Origin: FW021-bin31 sp964647485
GTDB lineage: Bacteria > Bacteroidota > Bacteroidia > Chitinophagales > Chitinophagaceae
Length of the DNA: 64,000 nucleotides
Direction of reading: 5' to 3'
Assembly (NCBI GenBank): GCA_964647485.1
Contig: CAZYHV010000002.1
Location: 147,996-211,995 of the forward strand
In this document: one piece after another, positions 45,538 to 54,219 of the stretch
Numbering within the stretch: position 1 is the first letter of the stretch
Layout: the number at the start of each line of letters is the position of its first letter
Made by a program: the position numbers and the translations under genes
Notes under the pieces: generated by a model
What the model saw: the letters and a program-made list of their open reading frames with translations, nothing else
What the model was told of the DNA's origin: nothing
The model's database searches: none

Positions 45538-46005
45538 CTATTGTATAGCAAACCTAATAGGCAGAACATACCTTACCGGAACAGGCTTTCCATTCATTTC
45601 TCCGGGTTTGATTTGAGGGATCAGTCTTAAAACACGAATGGCTTCTCTTTCTAACAGTGGCCATTGATGATTGGGAGTAGTAGCTTTTATTTTGGTTAGA
45701 GAACCATCAGTCCCTATGGTAAATTGGGTTCTGATGAGAATTATAGAATCCGTTCGAGTAGAATCCGGTCTCATCACTGAGGCATCAAAGTTTTGAGCAA
45801 TCAGCATTCTGATTTTTCTTCCAAAGCAAGCACTCTTAGCTTGGGTACCTTGTTCGGTTCCACAGCCCGGATAAACAGGCGGATTTGCTACCGTTTGAAA
45901 ATCTACAGCTTCGGCGGTGGTATCCTTTTTTTGATTGGTAGATTGTGCATTTACCTGAGAAAAACCCACCATAAAAAGAAGTAATGTTATAATAGTTGTC
46001 TTCAT
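45538..46005 (-). CDS. Secreted TonB C-terminal-domain-like protein
   Basis: 155 residues: a signal peptide (MKTTIITLLLFMVGFSQVNAQ), then a TonB-C type domain containing VYPGC, a second Cys-containing segment (ACFGRKIRMLIAQNF) and the strand-helix-strand pattern QFTIGTDGSLTKIKATTPN ... LLEREAIRVLRLIPQIKPG. It lacks the membrane anchor and Pro-rich spacer of true TonB, so it is not an energy transducer as it stands; such stand-alone domains are common in this phylum. The frame is open to 46059, but the promoter box at 46017-46024 fixes the ATG at 46005. Confidence 0.78.
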   Translation of the reverse strand: MKTTIITLLLFMVGFSQVNAQSTNQKKDTTAEAVDFQTVANPPVYPGCGTEQGTQAKSACFGRKIRMLIAQNFDASVMRPDSTRTDSIILIRTQFTIGTDGSLTKIKATTPNHQWPLLEREAIRVLRLIPQIKPGEMNGKPVPVRYVLPIRFAIQ

Positions 46006-46016
46006 AAGATTTTTTA

Positions 46017-46077
46017 CAAAGATAGTGAGTTGATTAACACAATCAGGAAGAAACGGCAACTACAAAGTGTCTACAAG
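46017..46077 (-). promoter_or_regulatory. Promoter and shared operator, copy 3
   Basis: -7 box TATCTTTG (46017-46024) and the best operator match CTACAAAGTGTCTACAAG (46060-46077), 35 bp apart. Confidence 0.6.
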
Positions 46078-46115
46078 TAATAATTTGCCTTGATTTTGTC
46101 CGCATTGTTTTCCTC

Positions 46116-46790
46116 TTAAAAATTCTTTTTCTCTTTAACCGGCAGTCCTTTGGGTGGGGTGTAATCTGATGATTTCAATTTAATCTTTTTAATCTCTATA
46201 GCCGTTGAAGTCGTTTCTTTAAAGTTAGCGTAATTTTTAGGATAAACGATTGTTTCTTTAAGAATAATGCCGGGGAAATCAGTTCCCATTAATGCCTTTA
46301 TATTCCAATCAGGAAAACCGGTGGCATACCATGCCGTAACCCTACTGAGCGCTTTTGATTTTTTGGATATATGTATTTTGTAGGTTACTTTATGCGTTTT
46401 AAATCCGGCTATCATTCGGGTACTATCAGGATAAATTTTTATCTGTCGGGGTTGGTTAAATTTATCTTTACGGAGTGACTTTAAATAGTTTACATAAGGT
46501 ATCTCTTGAGCTTCTGTATCAAAAATAGAATAGGAGTAAACTTCATTTTTATGCTTATTTATAATGAAATTATAGGTATAATCATCACCAAGGGAAATTT
46601 TGTAACGATATAAGTCTGAAGATAACCAAACCGTTTTGGTTGTCGCCTTGTCCTCTTCTTTGCTACTTGATTGTTCAGAATCATAATGCATTTTATAAAA
46701 AATCTTCCACCCGGTTGACCTTCCCTGGGCACAACCGGTTTGACAAAAAATCCAACAAAGTATCGCGATAAAAAATGTGCGTTTCATCAT
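46116..46790 (-). CDS. GLPGLI/DUF4412-like secreted protein
   Basis: About 225 residues with a signal peptide (KRTFFIAILCWIFCQTGCAQ); the TGC could also be a lipobox. The fold pattern matches the GLPGLI/DUF4412 group: GWKIFYKMHY at the start, IAGFKTHKVTYKIH in the middle and AWYATGFPDWNIKALMGTDFPGIIL near the end, where the PG-containing turn gives the family its name. The function of the group is unknown. ATG codons at 46790 and 46787 are both possible. It lies 47 bp downstream of the WG-repeat gene on the same strand, probably one transcript. Confidence 0.75.
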   Translation of the reverse strand: MMKRTFFIAILCWIFCQTGCAQGRSTGWKIFYKMHYDSEQSSSKEEDKATTKTVWLSSDLYRYKISLGDDYTYNFIINKHKNEVYSYSIFDTEAQEIPYVNYLKSLRKDKFNQPRQIKIYPDSTRMIAGFKTHKVTYKIHISKKSKALSRVTAWYATGFPDWNIKALMGTDFPGIILKETIVYPKNYANFKETTSTAIEIKKIKLKSSDYTPPKGLPVKEKKNF

Positions 46791-46869
46791 AATTATTTTA
46801 TTACTAAGGATAAAAACAATCAAGGTATTCTATTCTCTTCTAAAAGGTAAAGAAAAAAACAAGCTTTTT

Positions 46870-48147
46870 TTAATCATTTTTGTCGTGCTTTTTCAACGGG
46901 TTTTTAATCACGGCTATTTTACCATCTTTTGTGACGACCACTGCCCGACCATCGTGAAAATCCAACGCTTTATTAAATTGTGGTTTAATCACAAAATCAC
47001 CTTTTTTATTGATATATCCCCAATAATAATGGTTATCTTCTTGGTTGTGAATTTTAACGGACAAAAGCCCTTCGTGGAAATACAGATTAGAATCAAACAT
47101 TAATCCATATTTCGTCATAAATGAAGACTTGCCAACGATTTCACCGTTTAAATTATAAATCAGCATATAACCATCAGCATTATTCGACTTTTTACCGTGT
47201 ACTTGTGCAATGGCAACCCCATCTGAAAACCGCAATAAATTATTATCATATTTTGGGGGCACGATCATCTTTCCGTATTTGTTTACAATGCCATACCGCC
47301 GTTCACCAAAGCCATTTACTTTCACAACGGTCTCAAAAATAATAGTTCCTTCAGCAAGATCGTCAACCAAATATGGAGACTTATTTTGAGGAAATTTATA
47401 CAGTACCTTCCCGGTGGTATCAATGACTTCCCAATGTGGATACTCGTCGTCCTCTCCAGGCAAACTGTTGTATATGGAATCCAAAACGGAATGCCCTTTA
47501 TACGTCTTTCCTTTATCTACAACTTTTTCAGCCACTAAGGCAATGCCATCTTTAAAATCGAGTGCATTTTTATATTTGTAAGGAATAACGACCTTCCCTT
47601 GTTTATTTACATAACCGTATAAATTTTCCTTGCGAGAAAGCATCAGGCCATTGTGAAAAGAGGGAGGCTCCACATCATATCCACCTTGATTATTGTGCAT
47701 TTCGGTAATCAATAAAGAATCGCTCATCACGGTTTTCCCCCGGTGATTAATGACTTGCCAAAAGTCTTTGTAAACCATTGCAAGGCTATCGGAAAAGTCT
47801 TTTACTTCAGCGTAAATAATGGGAATGACGAGTTTTCCCTGTTTATTGATATAGCCATATTTCGTTGTGCCGTCGATTTCCTTCCCAACAGAAGCGCGAC
47901 CATCGTGAAAATTACCTACATCATTATACCGCAGATTTTTTGTAAACACCATTTTCCCGTTTCTATCGATAAAGCCAATGCTGTCATATTTAATCTCCAC
48001 CTTAGCTAAACCGTCAGAAAAATTACTGATGGTAGAATAGCTATTGTCCGGGGAAACAACATATTGTACTTCCTGCGCTTTTAGGGCAAAAGGAAGGAGT
48101 AATAATTGGAGATAAAGGAGCGGTTTTATTTTCTGTTTGATGTTCAT
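46870..48147 (-). CDS. WG-repeat (KWG) secreted protein
   Basis: 425 residues, signal peptide ending ALKAQ, then about eight WG-type beta repeats covering nearly the whole mature chain, for example YGYINKQGKLVIPIIYAEV, YGYVNKQGKVVIPYKYKN, YGIVNKYGKMIVPPKYDN and WGYINKKGDFVIKPQFNKAL. WG repeats are thought to make surface or periplasmic binding scaffolds; the ligand is not known. The chain ends in a Lys-rich tail. The ATG at 48147 gives a normal signal peptide. No copy of the shared operator precedes this gene; repeat array D starts 38 bp upstream. Confidence 0.85.
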   Translation of the reverse strand: MNIKQKIKPLLYLQLLLLPFALKAQEVQYVVSPDNSYSTISNFSDGLAKVEIKYDSIGFIDRNGKMVFTKNLRYNDVGNFHDGRASVGKEIDGTTKYGYINKQGKLVIPIIYAEVKDFSDSLAMVYKDFWQVINHRGKTVMSDSLLITEMHNNQGGYDVEPPSFHNGLMLSRKENLYGYVNKQGKVVIPYKYKNALDFKDGIALVAEKVVDKGKTYKGHSVLDSIYNSLPGEDDEYPHWEVIDTTGKVLYKFPQNKSPYLVDDLAEGTIIFETVVKVNGFGERRYGIVNKYGKMIVPPKYDNNLLRFSDGVAIAQVHGKKSNNADGYMLIYNLNGEIVGKSSFMTKYGLMFDSNLYFHEGLLSVKIHNQEDNHYYWGYINKKGDFVIKPQFNKALDFHDGRAVVVTKDGKIAVIKNPLKKHDKND

Positions 48148-48184
48148 TAAGATGATAAGTTGTTATAATGTTCAAAAATATTTT

Positions 48185-48431
48185 TAATCCGTGTAAATCT
48201 GCGTTGCCTGCATCCGTTTTATCCGCGTTCTATTTCTACTCATTTTTGGAACGCCGATGACGCGGATACTCCGTATTCGCTGATTATCGCTGATTTTAAT
48301 CCGTGTAAATCCGCGTTTGTTTACATCCGCTTTATCCGCGTTCTGTTTCTACTCCTTTTTGGAACGCACATTTCGACAGGCTCAATGTGGCAGATGACGC
48401 GGATACTCCGTAATCGCGGATCACCGCTGAT
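48185..48431. repeat. 113-bp repeat array D, about two units
   Basis: Cores at 48212 and 48324, 112 bp apart. One 14-bp ATTTCGACAGGCTC copy at about 48368. The right end runs directly into the 3' end of the broken GxxExxY gene. Confidence 0.8.
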
Positions 48432-48812
48432 TATTTTTTCTTTCATTACTAAAGACCTTTCTTCTAAATTCAGGTTTAGGACCAAAGTTTAGCAACAATC
48501 CGACTTCGATATCTGTCGCTCTCAGATAATTAATCAATTGATATCAAAATCTTTTATTAAACATTCTGCAGCTTTTAATTCTAAAATCACAGTGTCATCG
48601 ACTATCAAATCAGCATAATATTCTCCGACATTATAATCCTTGTAAAATACCTTAATTTGTTGCTGTGCTTTTACATTAAACCCTTTGTTTTTAAGTTCTA
48701 AATATAGCGCATTCTGATAGACCTTTTCTAAAAAGCCATAACCTAACTCGTTATACACCTCAAAAAAGACTTTCAAAATATTATCCGTTAGTTCTTTGTG
48801 TAATAACTCCAT
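48421..48812 (-). pseudogene. GxxExxY (PD-(D/E)XK-type) protein gene, copy 1, frameshifted
   Basis: The ATG at 48812 opens a frame closely like the two intact copies (GFLEKVYQNALYLELKNKGF; YYADLIVDDTVILELKAAEC), but after KDF one base is missing compared with them (GAT ATC against GAA TAT C), giving an early stop at 48534. The shifted frame goes on with the normal C-terminus (QLINYLRATDIEVGLLLNFG, PKPEFRRKVFSNE) to a stop at 48421, inside the repeat. So the catalytic core is present but the C-terminal third is lost. It diverges from copies 2 and 3, and is therefore older. Confidence 0.85.
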
Positions 48813-48841
48813 AATTGTCGGTTTTGAACTAAAGTTAAGCA

Positions 48842-49297
48842 AATCCGTGTTCTATTTCTACTCATTTTTGGAACGCTGATGACGCGGATACTTCGTAATC
48901 GCGGATCATCGCTGATTTTAATCCGTGTAAATCCGCGTTTGTTTACATCCGCTTTATCCGCGTTCTGTTTCTTCCCCTCTTATGGAACGCCGATGACGCG
49001 GATACTCCGTAATCGCGGATGATCGCTGATTTTAAATCCGTGTAAATCCGCGTTTGTTTACATCCGCTTTATCCGCGTTCTATTTCTATCTTTTCTTGGA
49101 ACGCCGATGACGCGGATACTTCGTAATCGCGGATCACCGCTGATTTTAATCTGTGTAAATCTGCGTTGCCTGCATCCGCTTTATCCGCGTTCTATTTCTA
49201 CCCCTCTTATGGAACGCACATTTCGACAGGCTCAATGTGGCAGATGACGCGGATACTTCGTAATCGCGGATCACCGCTGATTTCAATCTGTGTAAAT
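48842..49297. repeat. 113-bp repeat array E, about four units
   Basis: Cores at 48947, 49062 and 49174 (spacing 115 and 112) plus a partial unit next to the GxxExxY gene. One 14-bp ATTTCGACAGGCTC copy at about 49209. Fills the gap between the broken nuclease gene and the next gene. Confidence 0.85.
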
Positions 49298-49316
49298 CCA
49301 TTGTTGCTGTTCATTA

Positions 49317-50399
49317 TTAGTTCAAATATACCGGATATGTCTTTTTCCCGTTGCTCCAAGTTCCGGTAAATCCACCTTGGGAATCGGGTGTTAATCGAAA
49401 AATGCCGGTCATTTTTTCATCCGGAGTGCTTTCTTCATTCATAGTTATCTTTCCATTTTGGTGAAAAGTCCCCGTAAGTTGAATAGGCTTCCCTTGTTTA
49501 TCATAAAAATAAACACCATTAAAGGTATCATCATAATAGCTAAAAATAGCAACCGTTATGGGATATCGATGATTCAATTTACCGTAATAAACAGCCCGAA
49601 AGCTACGTTCGCCTTTAGGAAAAGTACAAGCGCTGTTTTCCTTCTTTAACAAACACTTGCCATACTCACTTAAATACGGAGCCAATTGTTCAAAAGTAAA
49701 TTTATTGACATAAATATCTGCCGTATCTGTAGCTTTAAAATAATGGGAATCACCACAGGAAGGCATTTTCAAGGAAAGTGTATCGTGCTGAATTGTCATT
49801 TCGTTCGCTGACAAATCTTCGTATTGCATATCCTCTAGACAGGATTTATATGTTTTCAATATTCCGGGGTCTATATTTCCTGTGCTTGTTGTGTCCAGTG
49901 TACTTAAAAAAGCTTCCAGTCTCTGTCTTCGATCGTTCCTTATTTTTTGAGTAAGGTCTTTAACGCCCTCTTCAGTAAACAGCATTTTAGGAGAAATCAG
50001 GTTTCCCGTCTGGGCATCAAAATTGAGAATTTGATGATACTCGTTGAGCGAAGCTGAAGTATATTCTGAACTTAATTTTACACTAAAAATTTTTGCATCG
50101 TTTCTCAATAGGTCATAAGACAATTCGGTCGTTCCCTGATTGCTGCCTTCAGCCGGAACATCGATCCATTCAAAAGGATTCTCTGCACTTTTTTCAGGCT
50201 GAGCATTTAATTGATATGCCCATAAAAAATCGTTTATCTTTTTGGCGCTCGGATGACCTTTCAAAAGGAAAAAATCGTAGTCCGCTCTCTCTCCAATACT
50301 TGTATCGATGTCTTTTACCTGAAAATACTGTGCCTGCACCCTTGAATACCCGAAAAGAGCCAAGAATAAAAATATAATCAACCGCTTGAAATCTTTCAT
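49317..50399 (-). CDS. Secreted protein of unknown function sharing a C-terminal module with two neighbours
   Basis: 360 residues with a signal peptide (RLIIFLFLALFGYSRVQAQ). The N-terminal ~220 residues are not recognised and include a LSYDLLRNDAKIFSVKLSSE segment like the periplasmic DUF3298-type proteins. The C-terminal ~120 residues (GERSFRAVYYGKLNHRYPIT ... YDKQGKPIQLTGTF ... MTGIFRLTPDSQGGFTGTW) match in pattern the middle part of the genes at 55889 and 62211: a beta module describing a modified polar chain ending in G-x-W. Three cysteines are spaced through the mature protein. The terminal codon abuts repeat array E. Confidence 0.7.
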   Translation of the reverse strand: MKDFKRLIIFLFLALFGYSRVQAQYFQVKDIDTSIGERADYDFFLLKGHPSAKKINDFLWAYQLNAQPEKSAENPFEWIDVPAEGSNQGTTELSYDLLRNDAKIFSVKLSSEYTSASLNEYHQILNFDAQTGNLISPKMLFTEEGVKDLTQKIRNDRRQRLEAFLSTLDTTSTGNIDPGILKTYKSCLEDMQYEDLSANEMTIQHDTLSLKMPSCGDSHYFKATDTADIYVNKFTFEQLAPYLSEYGKCLLKKENSACTFPKGERSFRAVYYGKLNHRYPITVAIFSYYDDTFNGVYFYDKQGKPIQLTGTFHQNGKITMNEESTPDEKMTGIFRLTPDSQGGFTGTWSNGKKTYPVYLN

Positions 50400-50438
50400 T
50401 AGTTACAAATTTCTATGAGATGGAGTGGAATATTTTTT

Positions 50439-50876
50439 TCAGAAAGTAACGCCATTCACTTGAACCTGATCCGTATAAATCATAAAGCTTCCCGTATAAT
50501 CACTCTCCTCACCGGCATCGTTATTATAGGTATCACTGATATCTGAAATGTAAATATTTTTCAGTTTTAAATCTTGCTTCTCCTTGCCATTCTTATCCAA
50601 AAAGCGAATATCCATATCCACTTTCCCTGATGATTTTCTCGAGGCAGATTTTAATAAAAAGTCGTCTAAATGTTGACCAAGTGTAATTTGAATATTGTAT
50701 GCAGTAAGGCTGTCCTTTGACTCTTTGGTCAGCAAGTTCAAATCATAAGCTACCATTTGAGGGTGATAGACCTTGGAATGTCCATTTTGCGTAACAGTCA
50801 TTTCAATTTTGCTCTGCGCACTTAAACTAAAAATGCCTATAAACATCAATAGCGTACTGAAAATCAGTTTCTTCAT
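50439..50876 (-). CDS. Small secreted protein, possibly Hcp-like beta barrel
   Basis: 145 residues with a signal peptide (MKKLIFSTLLMFIGIFSLSAQ). The mature protein is all-beta: ITLGQHLDDFLLKSASRKSSG then VDMDIRFLDKNGKEKQDLKL and LKNIYISDISDTYN. The strand order and the KSSGKV/GSI-type turn recall Hcp (TssD) tube proteins of type VI secretion, but there are no T6SS genes around and Hcp has no signal peptide, so the likeness may be only fold-level. It sits between the 360-aa gene and the 1094-aa WG gene, all on one strand with 40-45 bp gaps, so it is probably cotranscribed. Confidence 0.6.
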   Translation of the reverse strand: MKKLIFSTLLMFIGIFSLSAQSKIEMTVTQNGHSKVYHPQMVAYDLNLLTKESKDSLTAYNIQITLGQHLDDFLLKSASRKSSGKVDMDIRFLDKNGKEKQDLKLKNIYISDISDTYNNDAGEESDYTGSFMIYTDQVQVNGVTF

Positions 50877-50921
50877 AATTTTTGCTTTTTAAGTGTTTAT
50901 TTATTCTGTTTTTATCAATAC

Positions 50922-53900
50922 TTAGCGATAGATATTACCAAAGGTACTTCGCGTAAATTGAACTACCCCTTTTACTGTAATCGGCAACGGCTGTCCGTTG
51001 CGTTGATAATATTGCCAGATATCCTCTTTTTTCGCCAGGATAGGAAAGTTAAATTCATAACCCTGCCCCCACCTAACGGGATGATCCAAGGCGACATCCT
51101 TAAAAACAACCGGCAAAATCACCCGTCCTTCAGCATCTAAGATTCCAAATTGTTTTCCTTTTTTTACCAAATAATTGGAGCCGTTTTCTTGTGGCATTAC
51201 TTTATCGTATTTCGGCGGAACGACAATTTCCCCTTTCCGGTCTGCCAGTCCCATCCGGGGAGTACTCGCCCATTGATCACCTATATACAAAATCAACAAA
51301 CCATCTTTAAAATATTGATTCAGGCTACTGTTCCATTGCAAATCATATTTGGGCGAAACCACCACCGTTCCGGTAGAATCGATAAATCCGTAATGTTTAA
51401 ATCCGCTTAAAAATTCCCGGCTACTTTGGCTAAAGGGATATTTATCTTCTTGTCCTTCTATCTTATCGGTCAGCACCAAGGCGTAACCTTTATAAAAATC
51501 AGAAAGACCTTCATACTTAAAAGGAATCACGACTTGTCCCAAAGTATCAATCACTCCTGCTTTCCCATCTTTGTAGCTCACGGCCAATCCGTGACTAAAA
51601 TAAAGGATTTCATTGGGGAAACCATTTTTTGAATAGGTGCCTTCGATGACTTTATTGGCCAGTGGATCCCACAACTTAGTTTTACCTTTTTCTTTAATGG
51701 TCGCCAAATGTGCATTATAGATTACTTCAGTGCTATCCGGCGCTTTTCTAAAGGATTGTTTGGTCACATTATAGAAACTAAATGTATTGTGATAAGTGCT
51801 GTCTTGTTGAGTCAACAAAAAGAAACCGGGCTTTAAATTTTGAATCGCAAAGTACTGTAAAGGAATAACTTCCTGATTTTTTAAATTGACCAGTCCATAT
51901 TTTTGGTCATTTCTTACTTCAAAAAGTTTCTTCTCCTTTGTGTAACGAAGATAATCATATTCTAAAGGGATGATCAATTTTTGCTTTTGAGCGTCAAAAA
52001 CACCAAATTTCCCCTCATTTTCCACTATATATAAATGCGGTTGCAAGGAATCCTGACTATTGACATTATTGTAAAGTGCCGGTACAATGACCTTCCCGGT
52101 GTTGACATCCACGAGCCCCTCCTTTCCATCTTTGGTAACCTTCAATGCCCCTTTCTTTGTAATATTAAATAAATAGTCACTGATTTGATCATATTGAGGC
52201 TTCACCAGCTTTTGGGTAGATGGCGTATAAAAACCAAATCGATTGTCTTTTTTCAATTTAAAATAAGGAATGGAATCGTTATCCGTATAAGCTGTTTCAA
52301 TGCTTTTATAATCAGAATCCAAGACAGGTTTCCCTTGTTTATCTAATAACACTTGGACATAATGGTCGTCCCCCAGCTTTTTCTCACAGACAAAGAAGTT
52401 ACCCAACTCAAAGCTAATACCGGTGGTATAAACCGGCGGAATAAGAATATGCCCGGTAGTATCGGCTACGCCCCAATGTTGATTTTTATTGATTTGCACA
52501 TAAGGGGCAGGCATATGATAACTGTTTGGAGGTGCCGCATCGTAGCGGATAAAATTATATTGATAAGGTAAGATTTGCTTCCCTTCGGGGTTGAGCAACC
52601 CATATTTATCTCCCTTTCTTACCCGGATAAACCCTTGCGCCACCTCAGTACTATCATTTTCTGATGCTGATGCACCACAATTACAATCCCAAGGTTTTTC
52701 TTTTTTGGTTTTCAAATTAATCAGCAACTGCTTCCCATCTTTAAACAAACTGGCCACCCATTCATCGCTGCGCATATTCCGGTGTTTATGTTCATATTCA
52801 AAAGGCAACAACACCTTATTGTGAAAATCGATGACACCCCATTTCCCGTCTTTTTTTGCAAAACAATAATCACCGTCTGCTTCACAGCCATAACAATAAT
52901 CCATATCTTCATAAATTGCCGGAACACTCAATGACTTGTCTTTTCGGCTATATACCCCCCATTTTCCATTTTGGCGAACATTGAAGTAATTGTCATTCAT
53001 CATTTCCACTTTTTCAAATTGAAAAGGCATCAAAAAGCCATCAACCGTAAACAGCGACTCCTTTCCGTCCTTGTCCACCACCCAATAGAGACTTAAGCGG
53101 GTATCGATGAATTCGTATTTTGGTTTCAGTATCCATTGCCCGCCCACATTTAATACGCCATATTTATATCCATTTTGAACCAAAACATATTGCGTGGGCA
53201 GTTCTACACTGTTGCCTTTATAAGCTTCTGCCGGTTCAATCTGATCTTTTTTAGATAAAAAACCTCCTTTTAAGATACGTGTAAAAACCACTTTTCCGGT
53301 GGTGTCAATGTAGATGCTCTTATGCATTGGGGAATAAACATCTACGGGCTTTGAAGGGGCAATGTTATTCGGTTTTAGCGTATCGGACTTCTCCGCTTGA
53401 GCAGTCTCACGCAGTGAATCTTTTAGTATGAGACGAGCATAACCGTGCTTAAAAGCCGAGCCCCCGACATATTTAGGTTTTGCAGTTGTTTGAGTTGAAT
53501 GTTGCGGTGAAGAGGAATGCATTTGAAAAGGCGTAAAATGACTTAAAGACCATTTTTTCTTTTGGATGGTTGCCGCAATAAATTTGAAGGATATATTATC
53601 ATTAATAACCATATCTACCTCCAAAACTGCCCCAATATCAGGATTCATATAATCCATTACCGTCCAATAGGTTGCGGGTAGTTTTTTGGTTACCCAGGCG
53701 TCCACCTCCTTAAAGGCGCTGTGCCCCGGCCGGATAATAATTTTCTGACATCGATAGCCTTCGATTTTTTTGTATTCTTTGGTAAAGACAGGCTTCATTT
53801 GAGTCGAATCACCCTCGTCAAGAAAGGAATCTTCACTAAGATCCAATTTGATTTTTTCGGGTTCTTGATCGGGCTTTTTCATAATAGCCTGTTGTTCTTT

Positions 53901-54206
53901 CTTATTAATGATAAAGAGTGTTTGGGAATTCATTTTATGAAACCGCACAAAGTTTTCCGTTAAATCAACCGGTATTTTAATTTTTTCAATCTTTGCTTTT
54001 TTTGCCAATACTTCTTTCAAGGTCTGCTTGTCTTCCATCGGTTTTTCCGTCGTATCCGGATTTTTAATATCCACTTTCGTCCGATAGGTAATCTGCCAGC
54101 CTTTTTCGTTCTTTTGCACTTTCTTTTGCCCCATTACGGCAAAGGGGAAAAGCCATAAAAGAAGAATAAAGAAGGGTTTATATGTTTTGATTTCAATCAA
54201 TTTCAT
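50922..54206 (-). CDS. Giant WG-repeat protein with an N-terminal GLPGLI-like domain
   Basis: 1094 residues. After a signal peptide (ending AVMGQ) comes a GLPGLI/DUF4412-like domain (to about residue 230: GWQITYRTKV; KKIEGYRCQKIIIRPG; DAWVTKKLPATYW), then a Ser/Thr linker, then about fifteen WG repeats to the end (for example KWGVYSRKDKSLSVPAIYED, KYGLLNPEGKQILPYQYNF, KFGVFDAQKQKLIIPLEYDY, KAGVIDTLGQVVIPFKYEG). The fusion of the two accessory-region domain types in one chain links the neighbouring single-domain genes. Second gene of an operon with the GLPGLI gene at 54220 (13-bp gap). Probably periplasmic or on the cell surface. Confidence 0.85.
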   Translation of the reverse strand: MKLIEIKTYKPFFILLLWLFPFAVMGQKKVQKNEKGWQITYRTKVDIKNPDTTEKPMEDKQTLKEVLAKKAKIEKIKIPVDLTENFVRFHKMNSQTLFIINKKEQQAIMKKPDQEPEKIKLDLSEDSFLDEGDSTQMKPVFTKEYKKIEGYRCQKIIIRPGHSAFKEVDAWVTKKLPATYWTVMDYMNPDIGAVLEVDMVINDNISFKFIAATIQKKKWSLSHFTPFQMHSSSPQHSTQTTAKPKYVGGSAFKHGYARLILKDSLRETAQAEKSDTLKPNNIAPSKPVDVYSPMHKSIYIDTTGKVVFTRILKGGFLSKKDQIEPAEAYKGNSVELPTQYVLVQNGYKYGVLNVGGQWILKPKYEFIDTRLSLYWVVDKDGKESLFTVDGFLMPFQFEKVEMMNDNYFNVRQNGKWGVYSRKDKSLSVPAIYEDMDYCYGCEADGDYCFAKKDGKWGVIDFHNKVLLPFEYEHKHRNMRSDEWVASLFKDGKQLLINLKTKKEKPWDCNCGASASENDSTEVAQGFIRVRKGDKYGLLNPEGKQILPYQYNFIRYDAAPPNSYHMPAPYVQINKNQHWGVADTTGHILIPPVYTTGISFELGNFFVCEKKLGDDHYVQVLLDKQGKPVLDSDYKSIETAYTDNDSIPYFKLKKDNRFGFYTPSTQKLVKPQYDQISDYLFNITKKGALKVTKDGKEGLVDVNTGKVIVPALYNNVNSQDSLQPHLYIVENEGKFGVFDAQKQKLIIPLEYDYLRYTKEKKLFEVRNDQKYGLVNLKNQEVIPLQYFAIQNLKPGFFLLTQQDSTYHNTFSFYNVTKQSFRKAPDSTEVIYNAHLATIKEKGKTKLWDPLANKVIEGTYSKNGFPNEILYFSHGLAVSYKDGKAGVIDTLGQVVIPFKYEGLSDFYKGYALVLTDKIEGQEDKYPFSQSSREFLSGFKHYGFIDSTGTVVVSPKYDLQWNSSLNQYFKDGLLILYIGDQWASTPRMGLADRKGEIVVPPKYDKVMPQENGSNYLVKKGKQFGILDAEGRVILPVVFKDVALDHPVRWGQGYEFNFPILAKKEDIWQYYQRNGQPLPITVKGVVQFTRSTFGNIYR

Positions 54207-54219
54207 CTGTTTAATCGAA

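Noticed and set aside
42322..49297. Repeat arrays as a CRISPR
   Set aside because: The units are ~113 bp, repeated in full with no unique spacers of fixed length, and there are no cas genes.
50439..50876. A type VI secretion component (Hcp)
   Set aside because: It has a signal peptide and no tss genes nearby; kept only as a possible fold likeness.
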